From the NCBI RefSeq assembly GCF_900166635.1, contig NZ_LT800497.1:4016344-4080343 (forward strand): a stretch of 64,000 nt of DNA, given 5' to 3'. The position numbers and the translations under genes were made by a program. Position 1 is the stretch's first letter; every line of letters starts with the position of its first letter. This DNA comes from Oceanobacillus timonensis. GTDB taxonomy: Bacteria; Bacillota; Bacilli; Bacillales; Amphibacillaceae. Of the stretch, positions 26,706-36,474 are shown in pieces. The notes beneath the pieces are model-generated. The model saw nothing but the letters and a program-made list of their open reading frames with translations. It did no database searches and was not told the origin of the DNA.

Positions 26706-27242
26706 TTAGATATTTTCTGCTTCATAGAGGTCGATTCTATTAGATATTATTTTGTAACCATCAGATGACAATAGTTTGGCTATAAAGATTGCTTTTTCAT
26801 CCCGATACAGTTTCATATCCTTACCTTCGAACTTCCTTTTCAATTGATTATATGATTCAATAAAAGTTGGATTTTCAATAAAAAATTGAGTCAATTTCCT
26901 AAAGTTATCAACCGATGAACCAATAACTGTTAGCTGTACTCCTAAAGGGAGTATTTCATCTTTCTTTTCAAAAGCACAAAAAAATGATGTTTGGTCACTT
27001 TCTTCATTGATATCATAAAGTTTCATTAAAATTTCTTTGGTTTTGTTAAAATTTCCTTGACTAACTCTAACCTGAAGGTCAACATCACCTTTTGTCAATG
27101 AACCCTTGATTGCTGTACTTCCAACGTGATAAACCTCTACTTCAGGCAAACAATTTTTTATTAGATTCCGATGTTTTTGAAAAACCTTTTCCGCTTTATC
27201 TCTATACTTTTCTTCAGGAGCAAATGTAACAATTTCTTTCAT
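26706..27242 (-). CDS. GrpB-family nucleotidyltransferase-fold protein
   Basis: 178 residues from ATG 27242 (TAGGAGGT at -10; the longer frame starts without a ribosome site). The GrpB signature EVYHVGSTAIKGSLTKGDVDLQVRV contains the GS and DxD of the nucleotidyltransferase fold. Family function is unknown; some GrpB domains are fused to CoaE kinases. Confidence 0.82.
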   Translation of the reverse strand: MKEIVTFAPEEKYRDKAEKVFQKHRNLIKNCLPEVEVYHVGSTAIKGSLTKGDVDLQVRVSQGNFNKTKEILMKLYDINEESDQTSFFCAFEKKDEILPLGVQLTVIGSSVDNFRKLTQFFIENPTFIESYNQLKRKFEGKDMKLYRDEKAIFIAKLLSSDGYKIISNRIDLYEAENI

Positions 27243-27644
27243 AACCAAAGTACCTCCTACGTTGTCATTATTTATTATTTCTTTTTTACACTCAGAAATC
27301 ACATTCGTATCACTTACCTTTCAATTAGTATTCTATAATGTTTTTTGCATAAATTATATTTTTTATAAACCTTACCCGTTCCGTCAGTTCAAAGGGCAGT
27401 GTGCCAATCACCTTTGAGTTGTCCGAATACGTAACTAAAAATATTATAAAGCGAAACTTCATTCAGGGTGAAGTTTTACGGGGAATTCTCCATAAAAAAG
27501 CTACATTGAAGTCTTTTTCTACGTTTGAAATCAAAGAATAACGTCTTGTATCTACACTACTTTACAATCTAATAACAAAACGCATTTTTCTGATTTTCTT
27601 TGATAAAATCGGGTATGAGCATACATTAGAAGGAGTGATACATC
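27243..27644. other. 402-bp intergenic stretch with small hairpins
   Basis: An 8-bp hairpin AAACTTCA/TGAAGTTT (27454-27461 with 27469-27476) and a 7-bp inverted repeat TCAAAGG/CCTTTGA (27389-27395 with 27411-27417), perhaps remnants of a lost gene's terminator. No ORF with a ribosome site. Confidence 0.35.
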
Positions 27645-27869
27645 ATGAGGTTGAAAAAATCTTACCTTGCAGCCTTAGGGGTTTCATTGATGCTTATTCT
27701 CGGAGCTTGTCAGAGTGATGATCATGAAGAACAGGATAATCAAGAGCCAACGCAAGAAAAAGAAAGTGGCAATGAAGATGAACCAGAATCAGGAAATACT
27801 GAAGAGAATGAGAATGAAGATGGATCGGACGATGACAAAGTTGAAGATATATTCGAGGGCGGAGAGTAA
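27645..27869 (+). CDS. Small acidic lipoprotein
   Basis: 74 residues: signal peptide with lipobox LGAC (Cys22), then an almost entirely Glu/Asp/Asn-rich tail. The leader (KKSY..A..S..LILGACQ) and even the upstream sequence GGAGTGATACATCATGA are shared with the larger lipoprotein at 34038, so the two are paralogues and this one has lost or never had the globular domain. Role unknown; a terminator follows directly. Confidence 0.75.
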   Translation: MRLKKSYLAALGVSLMLILGACQSDDHEEQDNQEPTQEKESGNEDEPESGNTEENENEDGSDDDKVEDIFEGGE

Positions 27870-27883
27870 CATCTATCAAACAC

Positions 27884-27924
27884 ATATTCACCTGAATTTT
27901 GGTTTTCCAGTTTCAGGTGAATAT
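27884..27924. terminator. Terminator between the lipoprotein and the PBP gene
   Basis: 13-bp perfect stem (27884-27896 with 27912-27924), 15-nt T-rich loop. Genes converge here and the PBP stop is 17 bp away. Confidence 0.78.
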
Positions 27925-27940
27925 AGCTTCTTTCTATTCT

Positions 27941-29938
27941 CTACTGTATACACTCAAAAATATTTTTCGCCTTCGAAATTACATAACCACTGCCCCCGCG
28001 GTCCTTCACATCTTCCACCATCATGACCAATAATATGTCAGCATCGTCTTCTTCAAAGCCGACAAACCAGCCATTTTCATTTCCATTATCATCTTCTTTG
28101 CTTCCTTTGATTTCTGCTGTGCCAGATTTCCCACCAATGACCGCTTCAGGTATATACGTGCTGTGTGCAGTACCTTCCGGGCTTTCGACGACTTGAATCA
28201 GATTCTCTTTTACCAATTCAGCAGTTTCTTCACTAATAAGATTTTCCTTCCAAATCTCTGGTTCATCCGCTTCAACGAGCGAAGGATACAGCATATCTCC
28301 TCCATTCAGGTATGGCGTATATGTCAACGCAAGATGCAGCGGACTCATCAGCACCTGGCCTTGTCCATAGGCCGTATCGGCAAGTTGTACTTCATGATTG
28401 ATTTCGCCATTGTTTGTCAGATTAGAAGCTGGAATGGAAAAAGGAAAGGAAATGTCTTCTCCAAATCCAAAAGCAGCTGTCTCTTCTAAAAAGGTTTCTT
28501 TCCCCATTTCCAGGGCTTCCTGTGCAAAATAGATATTATCAGAATGAACAAAGGCATCGCGCAGATTAACGTTCGCTTTATCATGTACACGTGTGACATA
28601 ATAATCTCCCCACGAATCATCCTTGGTCCAATGCAGTCCATCAATCTGTCTGACCTTTTCTGAATTGGTAATGCCTGTTTCCAGTCCTACCGATGCAGTT
28701 ATCGTTTTGAACACAGACCCCGGAGCATACCGGCTTATAGACCGGTTTAAGAATGGCTCTTCCGGATCTTCATTCCATGTTTTCCATTGTTCGTCTGACA
28801 ATCCTCTTACAAAAGCATTCGGGTCGTAAGCAGGCGAGCTGACTAGGGATAAAACGTCTCCTGTATGCGGATCTAGGGCTACAGAAGTTCCTACATCGCC
28901 TTCAAATTGGTTATATACTTTTTGTTGCAATGCAGCGTCGATGGTTAATTGCACGTCCTCTCCATCCACCGGTTCTTTTTTCGCTAACGTTTCTTTCAAA
29001 TCACCGTCCGCATTACTAATATAAATATGGGTGCCATCTTCTCCTCGTAGTTGATCTTCATATATTTTTTCTAGTCCTGCGTTGCCAATCACGTCTCCAG
29101 CAGCATAACCATCCAGTTCTTCCAGCTGTTCTGCCGATATTTCCCGAACATAGCCTGTTAAATGCGCTGCAGAAGCTCCCAATGGATAGGTACGAACTGT
29201 TTCTACACGGGAACTCACTCCTGGAAGTTCTACATAAGTTTCTATATCGTTTTCTCCCATTGGCAATGTTTTTATTGGCACAAATACTTCTGGTGTTACC
29301 CAGGATGCATCTAGCGCCTGATCTATTTCTTCCACAGAAATATCCAACAGATCAGCCAGCTTCTCTTTTGTTTGGCTTCCTTCTTCTTCAAGCATATCTG
29401 GTATAACGCCAATAACATTTGCTTCTTCATTAATGGCCATTCCCGTTCCATTCTTATCCTTCAACTCTCCTCTTTCTGCTTCTAATTTGTTTACCTTCAC
29501 TTTATCTTCAGAACCTAACTGCGGAAAAATTTGTGAGGTATTCCACTTAACCAGCCAATCTCCCTCGTCATTTTGCTCTAATGTCAATTGATGCCCATAT
29601 TCAATGGAACCCGCGGCTGTATCCATCTCTACATGATAGGGAACAGTAAGGAGTTCTCCTTCTGGCTCCAACTGTTCCTCTGAATCTGCTTGCGATGTCA
29701 CTTGTAAATTCCTCGCTTCTATCCCATCATATATATTTTCATAGCGTTCCATAAACGCTTCTTTGGTTATTTTATTTTTTACTTCTTCGGAAAGCTGTTT
29801 ATACATCGCAGAAAAATCTTTATTCTCCCAGTTGGAAAGATAATCATCTAAAACTTCCGAAGGCTCCTCATGCATCGTGCAACCTGCTGCTATCATAAGC
29901 ATCCATGCCATTAAGATAATCATTCGGCAACTTTTCAT
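27941..29938 (-). CDS. Penicillin-binding protein of the MecA/PBP3 (class B) type, lipoprotein
   Basis: 665 residues. Signal peptide with lipobox AAGC, MecA_N (NTF2-like) domain at about 25-140, PBP dimerisation domain (about 150-320; AAHLTGYVREIS), transpeptidase domain (about 330-660) with SxxK as APGSVFKTIT, SxN as VHSDNIYF, and KSGTAE. This is the domain layout of staphylococcal PBP2a and B. subtilis PbpC, enzymes with low beta-lactam affinity. It starts 15 bp after the beta-lactamase stop, so both are probably one BlaI-controlled transcript. Confidence 0.93.
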   Translation of the reverse strand: MKSCRMIILMAWMLMIAAGCTMHEEPSEVLDDYLSNWENKDFSAMYKQLSEEVKNKITKEAFMERYENIYDGIEARNLQVTSQADSEEQLEPEGELLTVPYHVEMDTAAGSIEYGHQLTLEQNDEGDWLVKWNTSQIFPQLGSEDKVKVNKLEAERGELKDKNGTGMAINEEANVIGVIPDMLEEEGSQTKEKLADLLDISVEEIDQALDASWVTPEVFVPIKTLPMGENDIETYVELPGVSSRVETVRTYPLGASAAHLTGYVREISAEQLEELDGYAAGDVIGNAGLEKIYEDQLRGEDGTHIYISNADGDLKETLAKKEPVDGEDVQLTIDAALQQKVYNQFEGDVGTSVALDPHTGDVLSLVSSPAYDPNAFVRGLSDEQWKTWNEDPEEPFLNRSISRYAPGSVFKTITASVGLETGITNSEKVRQIDGLHWTKDDSWGDYYVTRVHDKANVNLRDAFVHSDNIYFAQEALEMGKETFLEETAAFGFGEDISFPFSIPASNLTNNGEINHEVQLADTAYGQGQVLMSPLHLALTYTPYLNGGDMLYPSLVEADEPEIWKENLISEETAELVKENLIQVVESPEGTAHSTYIPEAVIGGKSGTAEIKGSKEDDNGNENGWFVGFEEDDADILLVMMVEDVKDRGGSGYVISKAKNIFECIQ

Positions 29939-29953
29939 GCTTCCACCTTCCTA

Positions 29954-30880
29954 TTACTCCTCATTCTGCAGCTGTTCCACAACAAGCCCGGCAGCTTTTT
30001 CAACGACGGCATCATCGAAATCTGCATCTTCTGTATCACGACTGGAAAAGATGCTGATAACCATTGGCGCTTCTTGATCAGACGGCCATACGACAGCAAT
30101 ATCATTTCTGGAACCATACCCCCCTGCCCCGCTTTTATCGATAACTTCCCAGTCTTCAGGTACGCCAGCACGAATCAGCGTATCTCCTGCTTCATTCCCT
30201 GTCATCCAATCAATCAACAACTCCCTTTTCTCTTCAGGAAGTAAATCACTCAGCGTATATTTTTGCAGACTTTCAGCAAATGCTTTCGGCGTGCTCGTAT
30301 CTTTCGTATCTCCCGGTACAGCTTCATTTAAATCCGGCTCCATCCGATCTGCTTCGATGGTTTCATCACCAATTTCTCGTAATTGTTCTTCCAGTCCATC
30401 TGGTCCTCCCAGTTCTTCCAATAACAGATTTCCTGCTGTATTATCACTGTAGCGAATTGCTGCCTCCATGATTTCTTTCAACTTCATCCCATCTTCTACA
30501 TGATTCTCCGTCACTGGAGAATAAGGAACTAAATCATCTTCCGAATACATCATGTCCTTCTCTAAGTCATCCATAGATGTGTTTTGTAAAATGGCTCCTG
30601 CTGCTAAACCTTTAAACGTAGAAGCATAGGCAAACCTTTCTTCGGCCCGGTGGGAAACAGTCTGATTCGTCCCAGTATCTACCGCATATACGCCAAGTTT
30701 CGTATCAAATTCATCCTCCAGCTCTTTAAAAGCTTCTTCACTTTGAGAAGCCTGTTCAGGAGATTCAGAACGTTCTTCACTGCTCTCTTCCTCCTTAGCA
30801 CAACCTGCTATCCCTATCACAGCAATCAATAGAAATAAGATAAAGCCTTTTTTATTAAAAATATCTTGAACATGTATCAT
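29954..30880 (-). CDS. Class A beta-lactamase, membrane-anchored
   Basis: 308 residues from ATG 30880, preceded by AGGAGG (the longer frame has no ribosome site). Lipobox IAGC places it on the outer membrane face, like BlaP of B. licheniformis. An acidic linker is followed by the catalytic domain: STFK (Ser70), YSDN (SDN130 loop), omega-loop Glu166 in [12 protein letters not shown], and [12 protein letters not shown] (KSG in place of KTG). The truncated omega-loop sequence looks intact. Confidence 0.95.
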   Translation of the reverse strand: MIHVQDIFNKKGFILFLLIAVIGIAGCAKEEESSEERSESPEQASQSEEAFKELEDEFDTKLGVYAVDTGTNQTVSHRAEERFAYASTFKGLAAGAILQNTSMDDLEKDMMYSEDDLVPYSPVTENHVEDGMKLKEIMEAAIRYSDNTAGNLLLEELGGPDGLEEQLREIGDETIEADRMEPDLNEAVPGDTKDTSTPKAFAESLQKYTLSDLLPEEKRELLIDWMTGNEAGDTLIRAGVPEDWEVIDKSGAGGYGSRNDIAVVWPSDQEAPMVISIFSSRDTEDADFDDAVVEKAAGLVVEQLQNEE

Positions 30881-30904
30881 GTAAAATCCTCCTAACATCT
30901 TTTT

Positions 30905-31028
30905 GACTACAACTGTAATACAATACTACATACGTAGTCTAAGTATGTCAATTCCTATTTTTCTTTTTTGTTTGGTGTTTGATAACTTTACCTTAGCATG
31001 CTAGAATTTAACGTATTACAAATGTAAT
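30905..31028. promoter_or_regulatory. Three BlaI operator-like dyads
   Basis: Between bla and blaR1: CTACAACTGTAA (about 30907-30918), ACTACATACGTAGT (30925-30938; very close to the staphylococcal TACTACATATGTAGTA box) and ATTACAAATGTAAT (31015-31028, perfect 6-bp arms). The first two face the beta-lactamase/PBP promoter, the third the blaR1-blaI promoter. Confidence 0.82.
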
Positions 31029-31093
31029 TTAAATACGCTTCGGCAAATGTATTTATATATAACTACTGTAAATAAAGAATGGAGACGAATAGC

Positions 31094-32884
31094 ATGTTTG
31101 TAACAACGCTTCTGACAAGTTTCATTATTTCTTCCATTACAGTCGGATTTATTTTGCTTATAAAAAAATTATTCCAAAAGCAATTGTCAGCCAAATGGCA
31201 ATATAACCTATGGTATTTACTGCTTGCCGCACTGGTTATTCCATTTATTCCTGCTTATTTGCTTCCTGCAGGCAATTTATTTCAGACATTTACAGCCAGC
31301 AGTTCTGTCGATGGAGGCTCTGCTTCTATAAATAATGATGCAGCAACTGAAACCAGCGGAACAAACACAAATTGGATGCAGGATTTTTCCGTAACTGTTA
31401 CACAGACGAATACAGAACTATTAAATGGGATTGTCTTTGGAATTTGGATTGCCGGGGCTCTCATGTTGACTGTATTTTCGATACGTGCATGGTGGCACTT
31501 AAGAGAAATGAAACATTCTATTTCCCAAGTGGAAAATAAAGACATTATCAACCTTTTTAAACAATCAAAACAGCAGTTAAATATCTCAAAAAATATTTCA
31601 TTAGGCGTTTCGGATAAAGTACGTTCACCGCTGACCTTCGGATTAGGCAAAACCTTTGTCGTCCTACCTGCAAATTTTGAGGAATGGTTATCCAAAGAAG
31701 ATATCAAGCATATCTTTTTGCATGAATTAAACCATTATAAATATAAAGATATACCTACGAACTATCTGATGGTTTTCTTTCAAATCATCTATTGGTTCAA
31801 TCCTTTGGTTTGGCTGGCATTTAAAGAGATGCGTCTGGACCGAGAGATTGCATGTGATCACGCTGTATTGACAACTTTAGATGATAAAAACTATAAAAAG
31901 TATGGAAATACCATCATTCATTTTATCGATAAATCTCCCAGGCCGCAGTACAATAAACTGGCAAATCAATTAAATGGAACCAAAAAACAAATAAAGAAAC
32001 GGATGATTGAAATTGCTTCTTTTCAAGCCGTCTCTAAAGCACAGCATGCCAAAAGCATCGGCATTTTTGTGTTGGCAGGTCTATTTATCGCCACACAAGT
32101 GCCGCTTGCATCGGCGATGGCCAACGACAACGATCGATATACGTCTTTTAAGCCTGAACAGGTAGACGATGAAGAACTCAGTGACTATTTTCAAGATTAC
32201 GATGGCAGTTTCGTGCTGTATGATATGCAGGAGGATACTTACCAAATTTATAATGAAGATCAGAGCACACAGAGGATTTCTCCAGATTCTACGTATAAAA
32301 TCTATAGTGCTTTATTCGGTTTAGAGGAAAATATTATCACACCGGAGCAAAACACCTTCGAATGGGATGGAACGGAACAGCCTTATAAACAATGGAATCA
32401 AGATCAAAATCTGGAAATGGCTTTAAATCACTCTGTTAACTGGTATTTCCAACAGATTGATCAAGAAATGGGCTTAGACAGCATTCAATCCTATCTAGAC
32501 CATATCCATTATGGAAACCAGGACGTTTCTAAAGGAATTGATCAATACTGGCTGGAATCTACTTTGAAAATCTCGCCTGTGGAACAAGTAGAGCTATTAC
32601 AGGCGTTCTATCATAATCGCTTTCACTTTCAGGAAGACCATATTGAGACAGTCAAAAATGCATTGCAAATGGAAGAAAAGGATGGCGCTGCACTCTATGG
32701 AAAAACAGGAACAGGGAACGTAAATGGCAAGGATATCAATGGCTGGTTTGTTGGATTTGTTGAAACAGATACAAACACGTATTTCTTTGCAACGAATATA
32801 CAGGATGAGGATAATGCCTCAGGAAGTATCGCAACAGAAATAACCTTAGCTATTTTAAAAGATAAACAAATTTTTGAGGAATAA
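31094..32884 (+). CDS. blaR1: BlaR1/MecR1-type beta-lactam sensor-protease
   Basis: About 596 residues from the ATG at 31094 (GGAG at -9; an ATG at 31079 lacks a ribosome site). Transmembrane helices near the N terminus, a gluzincin domain with HELNH zinc site and downstream Glu in EIACDHAV, another helix at about residue 320, then an external penicillin-sensor domain with STYK active serine, SVN and YGKTGTG. Acylation by a beta-lactam triggers the protease and loss of BlaI repression. Overlaps blaI territory: the blaI ATG is 17 bp after its stop. Confidence 0.95.
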   Translation: MFVTTLLTSFIISSITVGFILLIKKLFQKQLSAKWQYNLWYLLLAALVIPFIPAYLLPAGNLFQTFTASSSVDGGSASINNDAATETSGTNTNWMQDFSVTVTQTNTELLNGIVFGIWIAGALMLTVFSIRAWWHLREMKHSISQVENKDIINLFKQSKQQLNISKNISLGVSDKVRSPLTFGLGKTFVVLPANFEEWLSKEDIKHIFLHELNHYKYKDIPTNYLMVFFQIIYWFNPLVWLAFKEMRLDREIACDHAVLTTLDDKNYKKYGNTIIHFIDKSPRPQYNKLANQLNGTKKQIKKRMIEIASFQAVSKAQHAKSIGIFVLAGLFIATQVPLASAMANDNDRYTSFKPEQVDDEELSDYFQDYDGSFVLYDMQEDTYQIYNEDQSTQRISPDSTYKIYSALFGLEENIITPEQNTFEWDGTEQPYKQWNQDQNLEMALNHSVNWYFQQIDQEMGLDSIQSYLDHIHYGNQDVSKGIDQYWLESTLKISPVEQVELLQAFYHNRFHFQEDHIETVKNALQMEEKDGAALYGKTGTGNVNGKDINGWFVGFVETDTNTYFFATNIQDEDNASGSIATEITLAILKDKQIFEE

Positions 32885-32900
32885 AACCGGGGTGAGAAAC

Positions 32901-33287
32901 ATGGCGGAAAAAGTGCCTAATATTTCTGAAGCAGAATGGGAAGTAATGAATGTCCTTTGGGAAAAATCACCGCAAACAGCCAATGATGTGATTTCTTCTC
33001 TGCAAGGGCAAAAAGATTGGAAAGCGAAAACCGTACGTACACTATTAGACCGATTAGTTCAGAAAGGCGTTGCTGGTGTAAATAAAGAACAGCGTGTCTA
33101 TACATTTTATCCGCTGTATTCACAGGATAAGTGCCAGCGTGCAGAGGCAAAATCCTTCATCGAACGAATCTACGGTGGTACCGTAAAATCGATGCTTGTT
33201 CAGTTTATGGAAGAAGATTCTTTATCTGAGGAAGATATCGAGGAATTAAAATCGATTTTGGATGAAAAACCAAAAAAGAAAAAGTAA
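32901..33287 (+). CDS. blaI: BlaI/MecI-family repressor
   Basis: 128 residues from ATG 32901 (GGGGTG at -8). Winged helix: ISEAEWEVMNVLWEKSPQTANDV and TVRTLLDRLVQKG. The C-terminal dimerisation helices contain KSMLVQFMEED, the region where BlaR1-dependent cleavage occurs in homologues. Binds the dyads at 30905-31028. Confidence 0.95.
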   Translation: MAEKVPNISEAEWEVMNVLWEKSPQTANDVISSLQGQKDWKAKTVRTLLDRLVQKGVAGVNKEQRVYTFYPLYSQDKCQRAEAKSFIERIYGGTVKSMLVQFMEEDSLSEEDIEELKSILDEKPKKKK

Positions 33288-33378
33288 CTTATTTCAATAA
33301 GCAATGAAGGGACTGAATCATGCACAGATAACAATACTTTTTACAACAGATTCATTATAACTATTGGAGGTAAAAGTA

Positions 33379-33909
33379 TTGAAGGAAGAATTATTTACGA
33401 ATAGACTCTGCTTGCGGAAAATGCGGCTAGCGGATACTTCTGCACTATTCGCTATCTGGTCCGACCCTGCAGTTGCAGCGTATATGAATATCACTGCTTT
33501 CACCCATGAATCACAGGCATTGGAAATGATCAACATGCTCAATGAATTAGCTGAAACAAATCAGGCTATCCGCTACAGTGTGATTGACTTAGATTCAAAA
33601 GAAATTATCGGCAGCTGCGGCTTTAACTCTATCGACTCTGAAAATGCCCGAGTTGAAATTGGCTATGATATTGCGAAAGCACATTGGGGAAATGGATATG
33701 CTCCTGAAGCAATTCAGGCACTGATTCATGAAGCTTTTTATCGTTCAGGAGTAAATCGGATAGAAGCGAAAGTCGAGCCTGCAAATATAAATTCGGTGAA
33801 AGTACTGCAAAAAATAGGGTTTACCTTTGAAGGAACGTTGCGGCAGTATGAAAAGGTGAAAGGTGCATTTATTGATATGGATATGTATTCGCTTTTGAAA
33901 AATGATTAA
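33379..33909 (+). CDS. GNAT acetyltransferase, RimJ/RimL type
   Basis: 176 residues from the TTG at 33379 (GGAGG at -8). Motifs EIIGSCGFNS, VEIGYDIAKAHWGNGYAPEAIQAL (acetyl-CoA loop) and ANINSVKVLQKIGFTFEGTLRQY. Family members modify ribosomal proteins or small amines. Own terminator follows. Confidence 0.9.
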   Translation: MKEELFTNRLCLRKMRLADTSALFAIWSDPAVAAYMNITAFTHESQALEMINMLNELAETNQAIRYSVIDLDSKEIIGSCGFNSIDSENARVEIGYDIAKAHWGNGYAPEAIQALIHEAFYRSGVNRIEAKVEPANINSVKVLQKIGFTFEGTLRQYEKVKGAFIDMDMYSLLKND

Positions 33910-33916
33910 TTATATG

Positions 33917-33956
33917 AAAGCCGTCCCATACCTGTTATAGGATATGGGACGGCTTT
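33917..33956 (+). terminator. Strong intrinsic terminator after the GNAT gene
   Basis: 14-bp perfect stem (AAAGCCGTCCCATA 33917-33930 with 33943-33956) followed by T run. Confidence 0.9.
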
Positions 33957-34037
33957 TTAGAGATTCTCATTTCAAAAATTTTAAGATTCATTTTAGAAAA
34001 AGAAGGGAAATATATACAGTAAGAGGAGTGATACATC

Positions 34038-34775
34038 ATGAAATGGAAAAAATCTTATTTCACAGCACCAAGTATAGCACTCTTACTCATCCTTGGGGCA
34101 TGTCAGGGTGCTTCACAAGCACAACCGGACACCTCACAGCAAGAATCGGATGATGCGGAGATTGTTTCTGAGACAGACGATTCAAAAGATACGGAGGAAG
34201 AATCAACAGAAACGAACCAAGAAGATGCCGCAACGGAATCAGAAAGGAACCATAACGAAGACCAGCAGGCAAAATCCGATGATTCAAATAACACAGATAC
34301 AGCTGTTGAGAAAGAAAGCACAGATAACAAAGAAACTTCCAACAGGAATATAGAGGAAACGGAATACTCCAGCGAACAGGAAGCCGTTAACGCTATTGAA
34401 AACTATGAAGAAGTGGAACAAACAAATACAGACCTCGGCCATGGGATTGAAGCTCTCTCAGAAGGAGCTGCCGGCCACCATTACATTTCATGGAACGAAG
34501 GAAACTGGCTGATTCGGATAGATGCTCCAACGAATCCTGATAATGCAACCGGAAACGATGAAGATGGCGAAGCGCTTGCCCGAACAGTCGCAGATTATTT
34601 GGAATCAAATTATCTCCCTGCGCCTGATCAGCGTGGCGTCATTGAGGTGAACGACTTTGAAGATCACCCTGGAACCGTTATCCGCTGGCAACAAGGAAAC
34701 ACTGTTTATGAAATGGATGAGAACACAGACGATCCAATAGATGCGTTACAAATCGCTGTAGATAGCGCGTCTTAG
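34038..34775 (+). CDS. Acidic lipoprotein, paralogue of the 27645 gene
   Basis: 245 residues. Lipobox LGAC, a long Ser/Glu/Asp/Asn-rich spacer (about 25-110), then a C-terminal domain (about 112-245) with HHYISWNEGNWLIRIDAPTN and RGVIEVNDFEDHPGTVIRWQ that resembles small beta-sandwich domains of Bacillus surface lipoproteins. Leader and upstream sequence match the 74-residue lipoprotein about 6.4 kb away. The two flank the bla locus. Confidence 0.82.
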   Translation: MKWKKSYFTAPSIALLLILGACQGASQAQPDTSQQESDDAEIVSETDDSKDTEEESTETNQEDAATESERNHNEDQQAKSDDSNNTDTAVEKESTDNKETSNRNIEETEYSSEQEAVNAIENYEEVEQTNTDLGHGIEALSEGAAGHHYISWNEGNWLIRIDAPTNPDNATGNDEDGEALARTVADYLESNYLPAPDQRGVIEVNDFEDHPGTVIRWQQGNTVYEMDENTDDPIDALQIAVDSAS

Positions 34776-34779
34776 CGAT

Positions 34780-34816
34780 AAAAGACTTGCCTTTATGATA
34801 TAGAGGCAGGTCTTTT
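34780..34816. terminator. Terminator after the lipoprotein gene
   Basis: 13-bp stem with one wobble pair (34780-34792 with 34804-34816) followed by a T6 run; also near the stop of the converging kinase gene. Confidence 0.85.
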
Positions 34817-34817
34817 T

Positions 34818-35333
34818 TCAATTCTTTCGGCTACTATTTAAAAATCGATTCAGCTCGCTTTTGTTGTAGATGTGAATTACTTTTTCTTCATACGTTTCTA
34901 TTTTTCTTAATGCTTTTGCTAAATTATTTGTATCATATTTCATATTCCATTTTAATAACTGTATCAAATCTTTCAAATTCTCTTTTTTAGTTGGCAGAAT
35001 ACCAAATTTTCTTTTTAAGAAACGAATAATTATCCGCATTTGCCTTACGTACAGATTTGTATGCAATACAATAATTTGATCCGCTTGTTCAAAACTACTA
35101 TCCAACCAAGCATAGTAAACGCCTTCCATAATCCAGGTATTCTCCGAAAGAAGAACCTCCAGCTCTTTATTTCTGATCTCTGAATCTTTTTTCACTCCAT
35201 AGCTTTTGCTCCAAAATAAGTTATCCAAATCTGTTGCTGCAATAGCCAGTCTATCTGATAAAATCTTTGCTAAATACGTTTTACCGCTTCCGGAACCGCC
35301 GATAATATGTATTTTCTTTATGCTTTCCTGCAA
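34818..35333 (-). CDS. P-loop kinase, FlaR/topology-modulation-protein-like
   Basis: 171 residues, Walker A GGSGSGKT at about 12-19, an Asp-Leu-Asp segment (ATDLDNLFW) like the substrate loop of adenylate-kinase-fold proteins, and a basic lid (RFLKRKFG). Such proteins are often called DNA topology modulation protein FlaR; the substrate is not established. Confidence 0.82.
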   Translation of the reverse strand: MQESIKKIHIIGGSGSGKTYLAKILSDRLAIAATDLDNLFWSKSYGVKKDSEIRNKELEVLLSENTWIMEGVYYAWLDSSFEQADQIIVLHTNLYVRQMRIIIRFLKRKFGILPTKKENLKDLIQLLKWNMKYDTNNLAKALRKIETYEEKVIHIYNKSELNRFLNSSRKN

Positions 35334-35560
35334 TGGAGCACCTGCTTTCTATTCCCCAAAGGAATGACCGCCCTACTATTGAAGTATATAAGTAGAAAAA
35401 GAACAATCTAATATCGAGTGAACCATGGTGGATGCAAGTTGTTCTGACTCTCCTTTTATTTTAGATTATTCCATTATTTTATTATAGAATAGAAATATAT
35501 CATTCACAACTGTATCAGGTATAGCACAAGTTAAAATCCAAATAGAATAGAGGGATTGGC

Positions 35561-36310
35561 ATGTTTAAAGAATACGGGGAATTAAGTACGAAACTATATG
35601 AAATCACGAAACCAGTTGGGTACTCCATGAACGGTGATATGGAATATTATGATGAGAAGTTGAAAAATCGGGAGGGCCCCGTGCTGGAAGCTGGTGTTGG
35701 CACTGGAAGAATGCTGATCCCCTTTTTGAAAAAAGGAATAGCTATTGATGGTGTAGATATCTCATCTGAGATGCTGGAACAATGCAAAGTCAATATGCAA
35801 GCGCATCAGGTATATACTAATTTATTCAATCAAGATGTAACCCAGCTTCATTTAGAACGGAAATATCATACCGTTACTATGCCAACAGGGAGTTTTTGTC
35901 TGCTCCCCAGAAATCAAATTGATGCTTTTCTTCAAAATGTATATCACCATCTGGAAGAAGACGGACAATTTATATTCGATGCCTTATTGCCAACCGACTT
36001 TAAAACAGGAGACATAGCCATCGACCATTATCCGTTGACAGCAGATTCCGGAATATTATTGACAAATACAAGCAAAGACATCGATTGGCTGGAGCAAAAA
36101 GTGTCTTATATCCATAAATATGAGCTTTTGCATCAAGGAGCTATCGAGAAAACCGAAATCTCTCATTTTATTCTCTACTGGTATGGAATAAAGGAACTAG
36201 CATTCTTATTAAAAAATGTCGGGTTCAGCTCTGTTGATTATGACATTGATTATGGTCAAGGAATCGATTCTTCTCTCATAACTTTTATTGCAAATAAAAA
36301 GCATGATTAG
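35561..36310 (+). CDS. Class I SAM-dependent methyltransferase
   Basis: 249 residues. Motif I VLEAGVGTGRMLIPF, motif II GVDISSEML, then NQDVTQLHL. Substrate unknown; the TGSFCLLP and C-terminal beta-hairpin resemble small-molecule methyltransferases. RBS AGAGGGA precedes ATG. Stands alone. Confidence 0.88.
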   Translation: MFKEYGELSTKLYEITKPVGYSMNGDMEYYDEKLKNREGPVLEAGVGTGRMLIPFLKKGIAIDGVDISSEMLEQCKVNMQAHQVYTNLFNQDVTQLHLERKYHTVTMPTGSFCLLPRNQIDAFLQNVYHHLEEDGQFIFDALLPTDFKTGDIAIDHYPLTADSGILLTNTSKDIDWLEQKVSYIHKYELLHQGAIEKTEISHFILYWYGIKELAFLLKNVGFSSVDYDIDYGQGIDSSLITFIANKKHD

Positions 36311-36474
36311 AGAAGTGATAGTATCTTGGAATACTAAATGAAACGACTGATTCTGCAGCAATTTACTGCGATAAATTTTCATCTATTTTCGATTACATTG
36401 TTTCTTATGAGGGTATGTTATGAGTAACAGTGCTATTTACTGCGGTTCAACCAGTATGAAAGGGGACAAATACA

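Noticed and set aside
26460..26768. 102-codon plus-strand ORF
   Set aside because: No ribosome site, no domain, and it runs into the converging GrpB gene.
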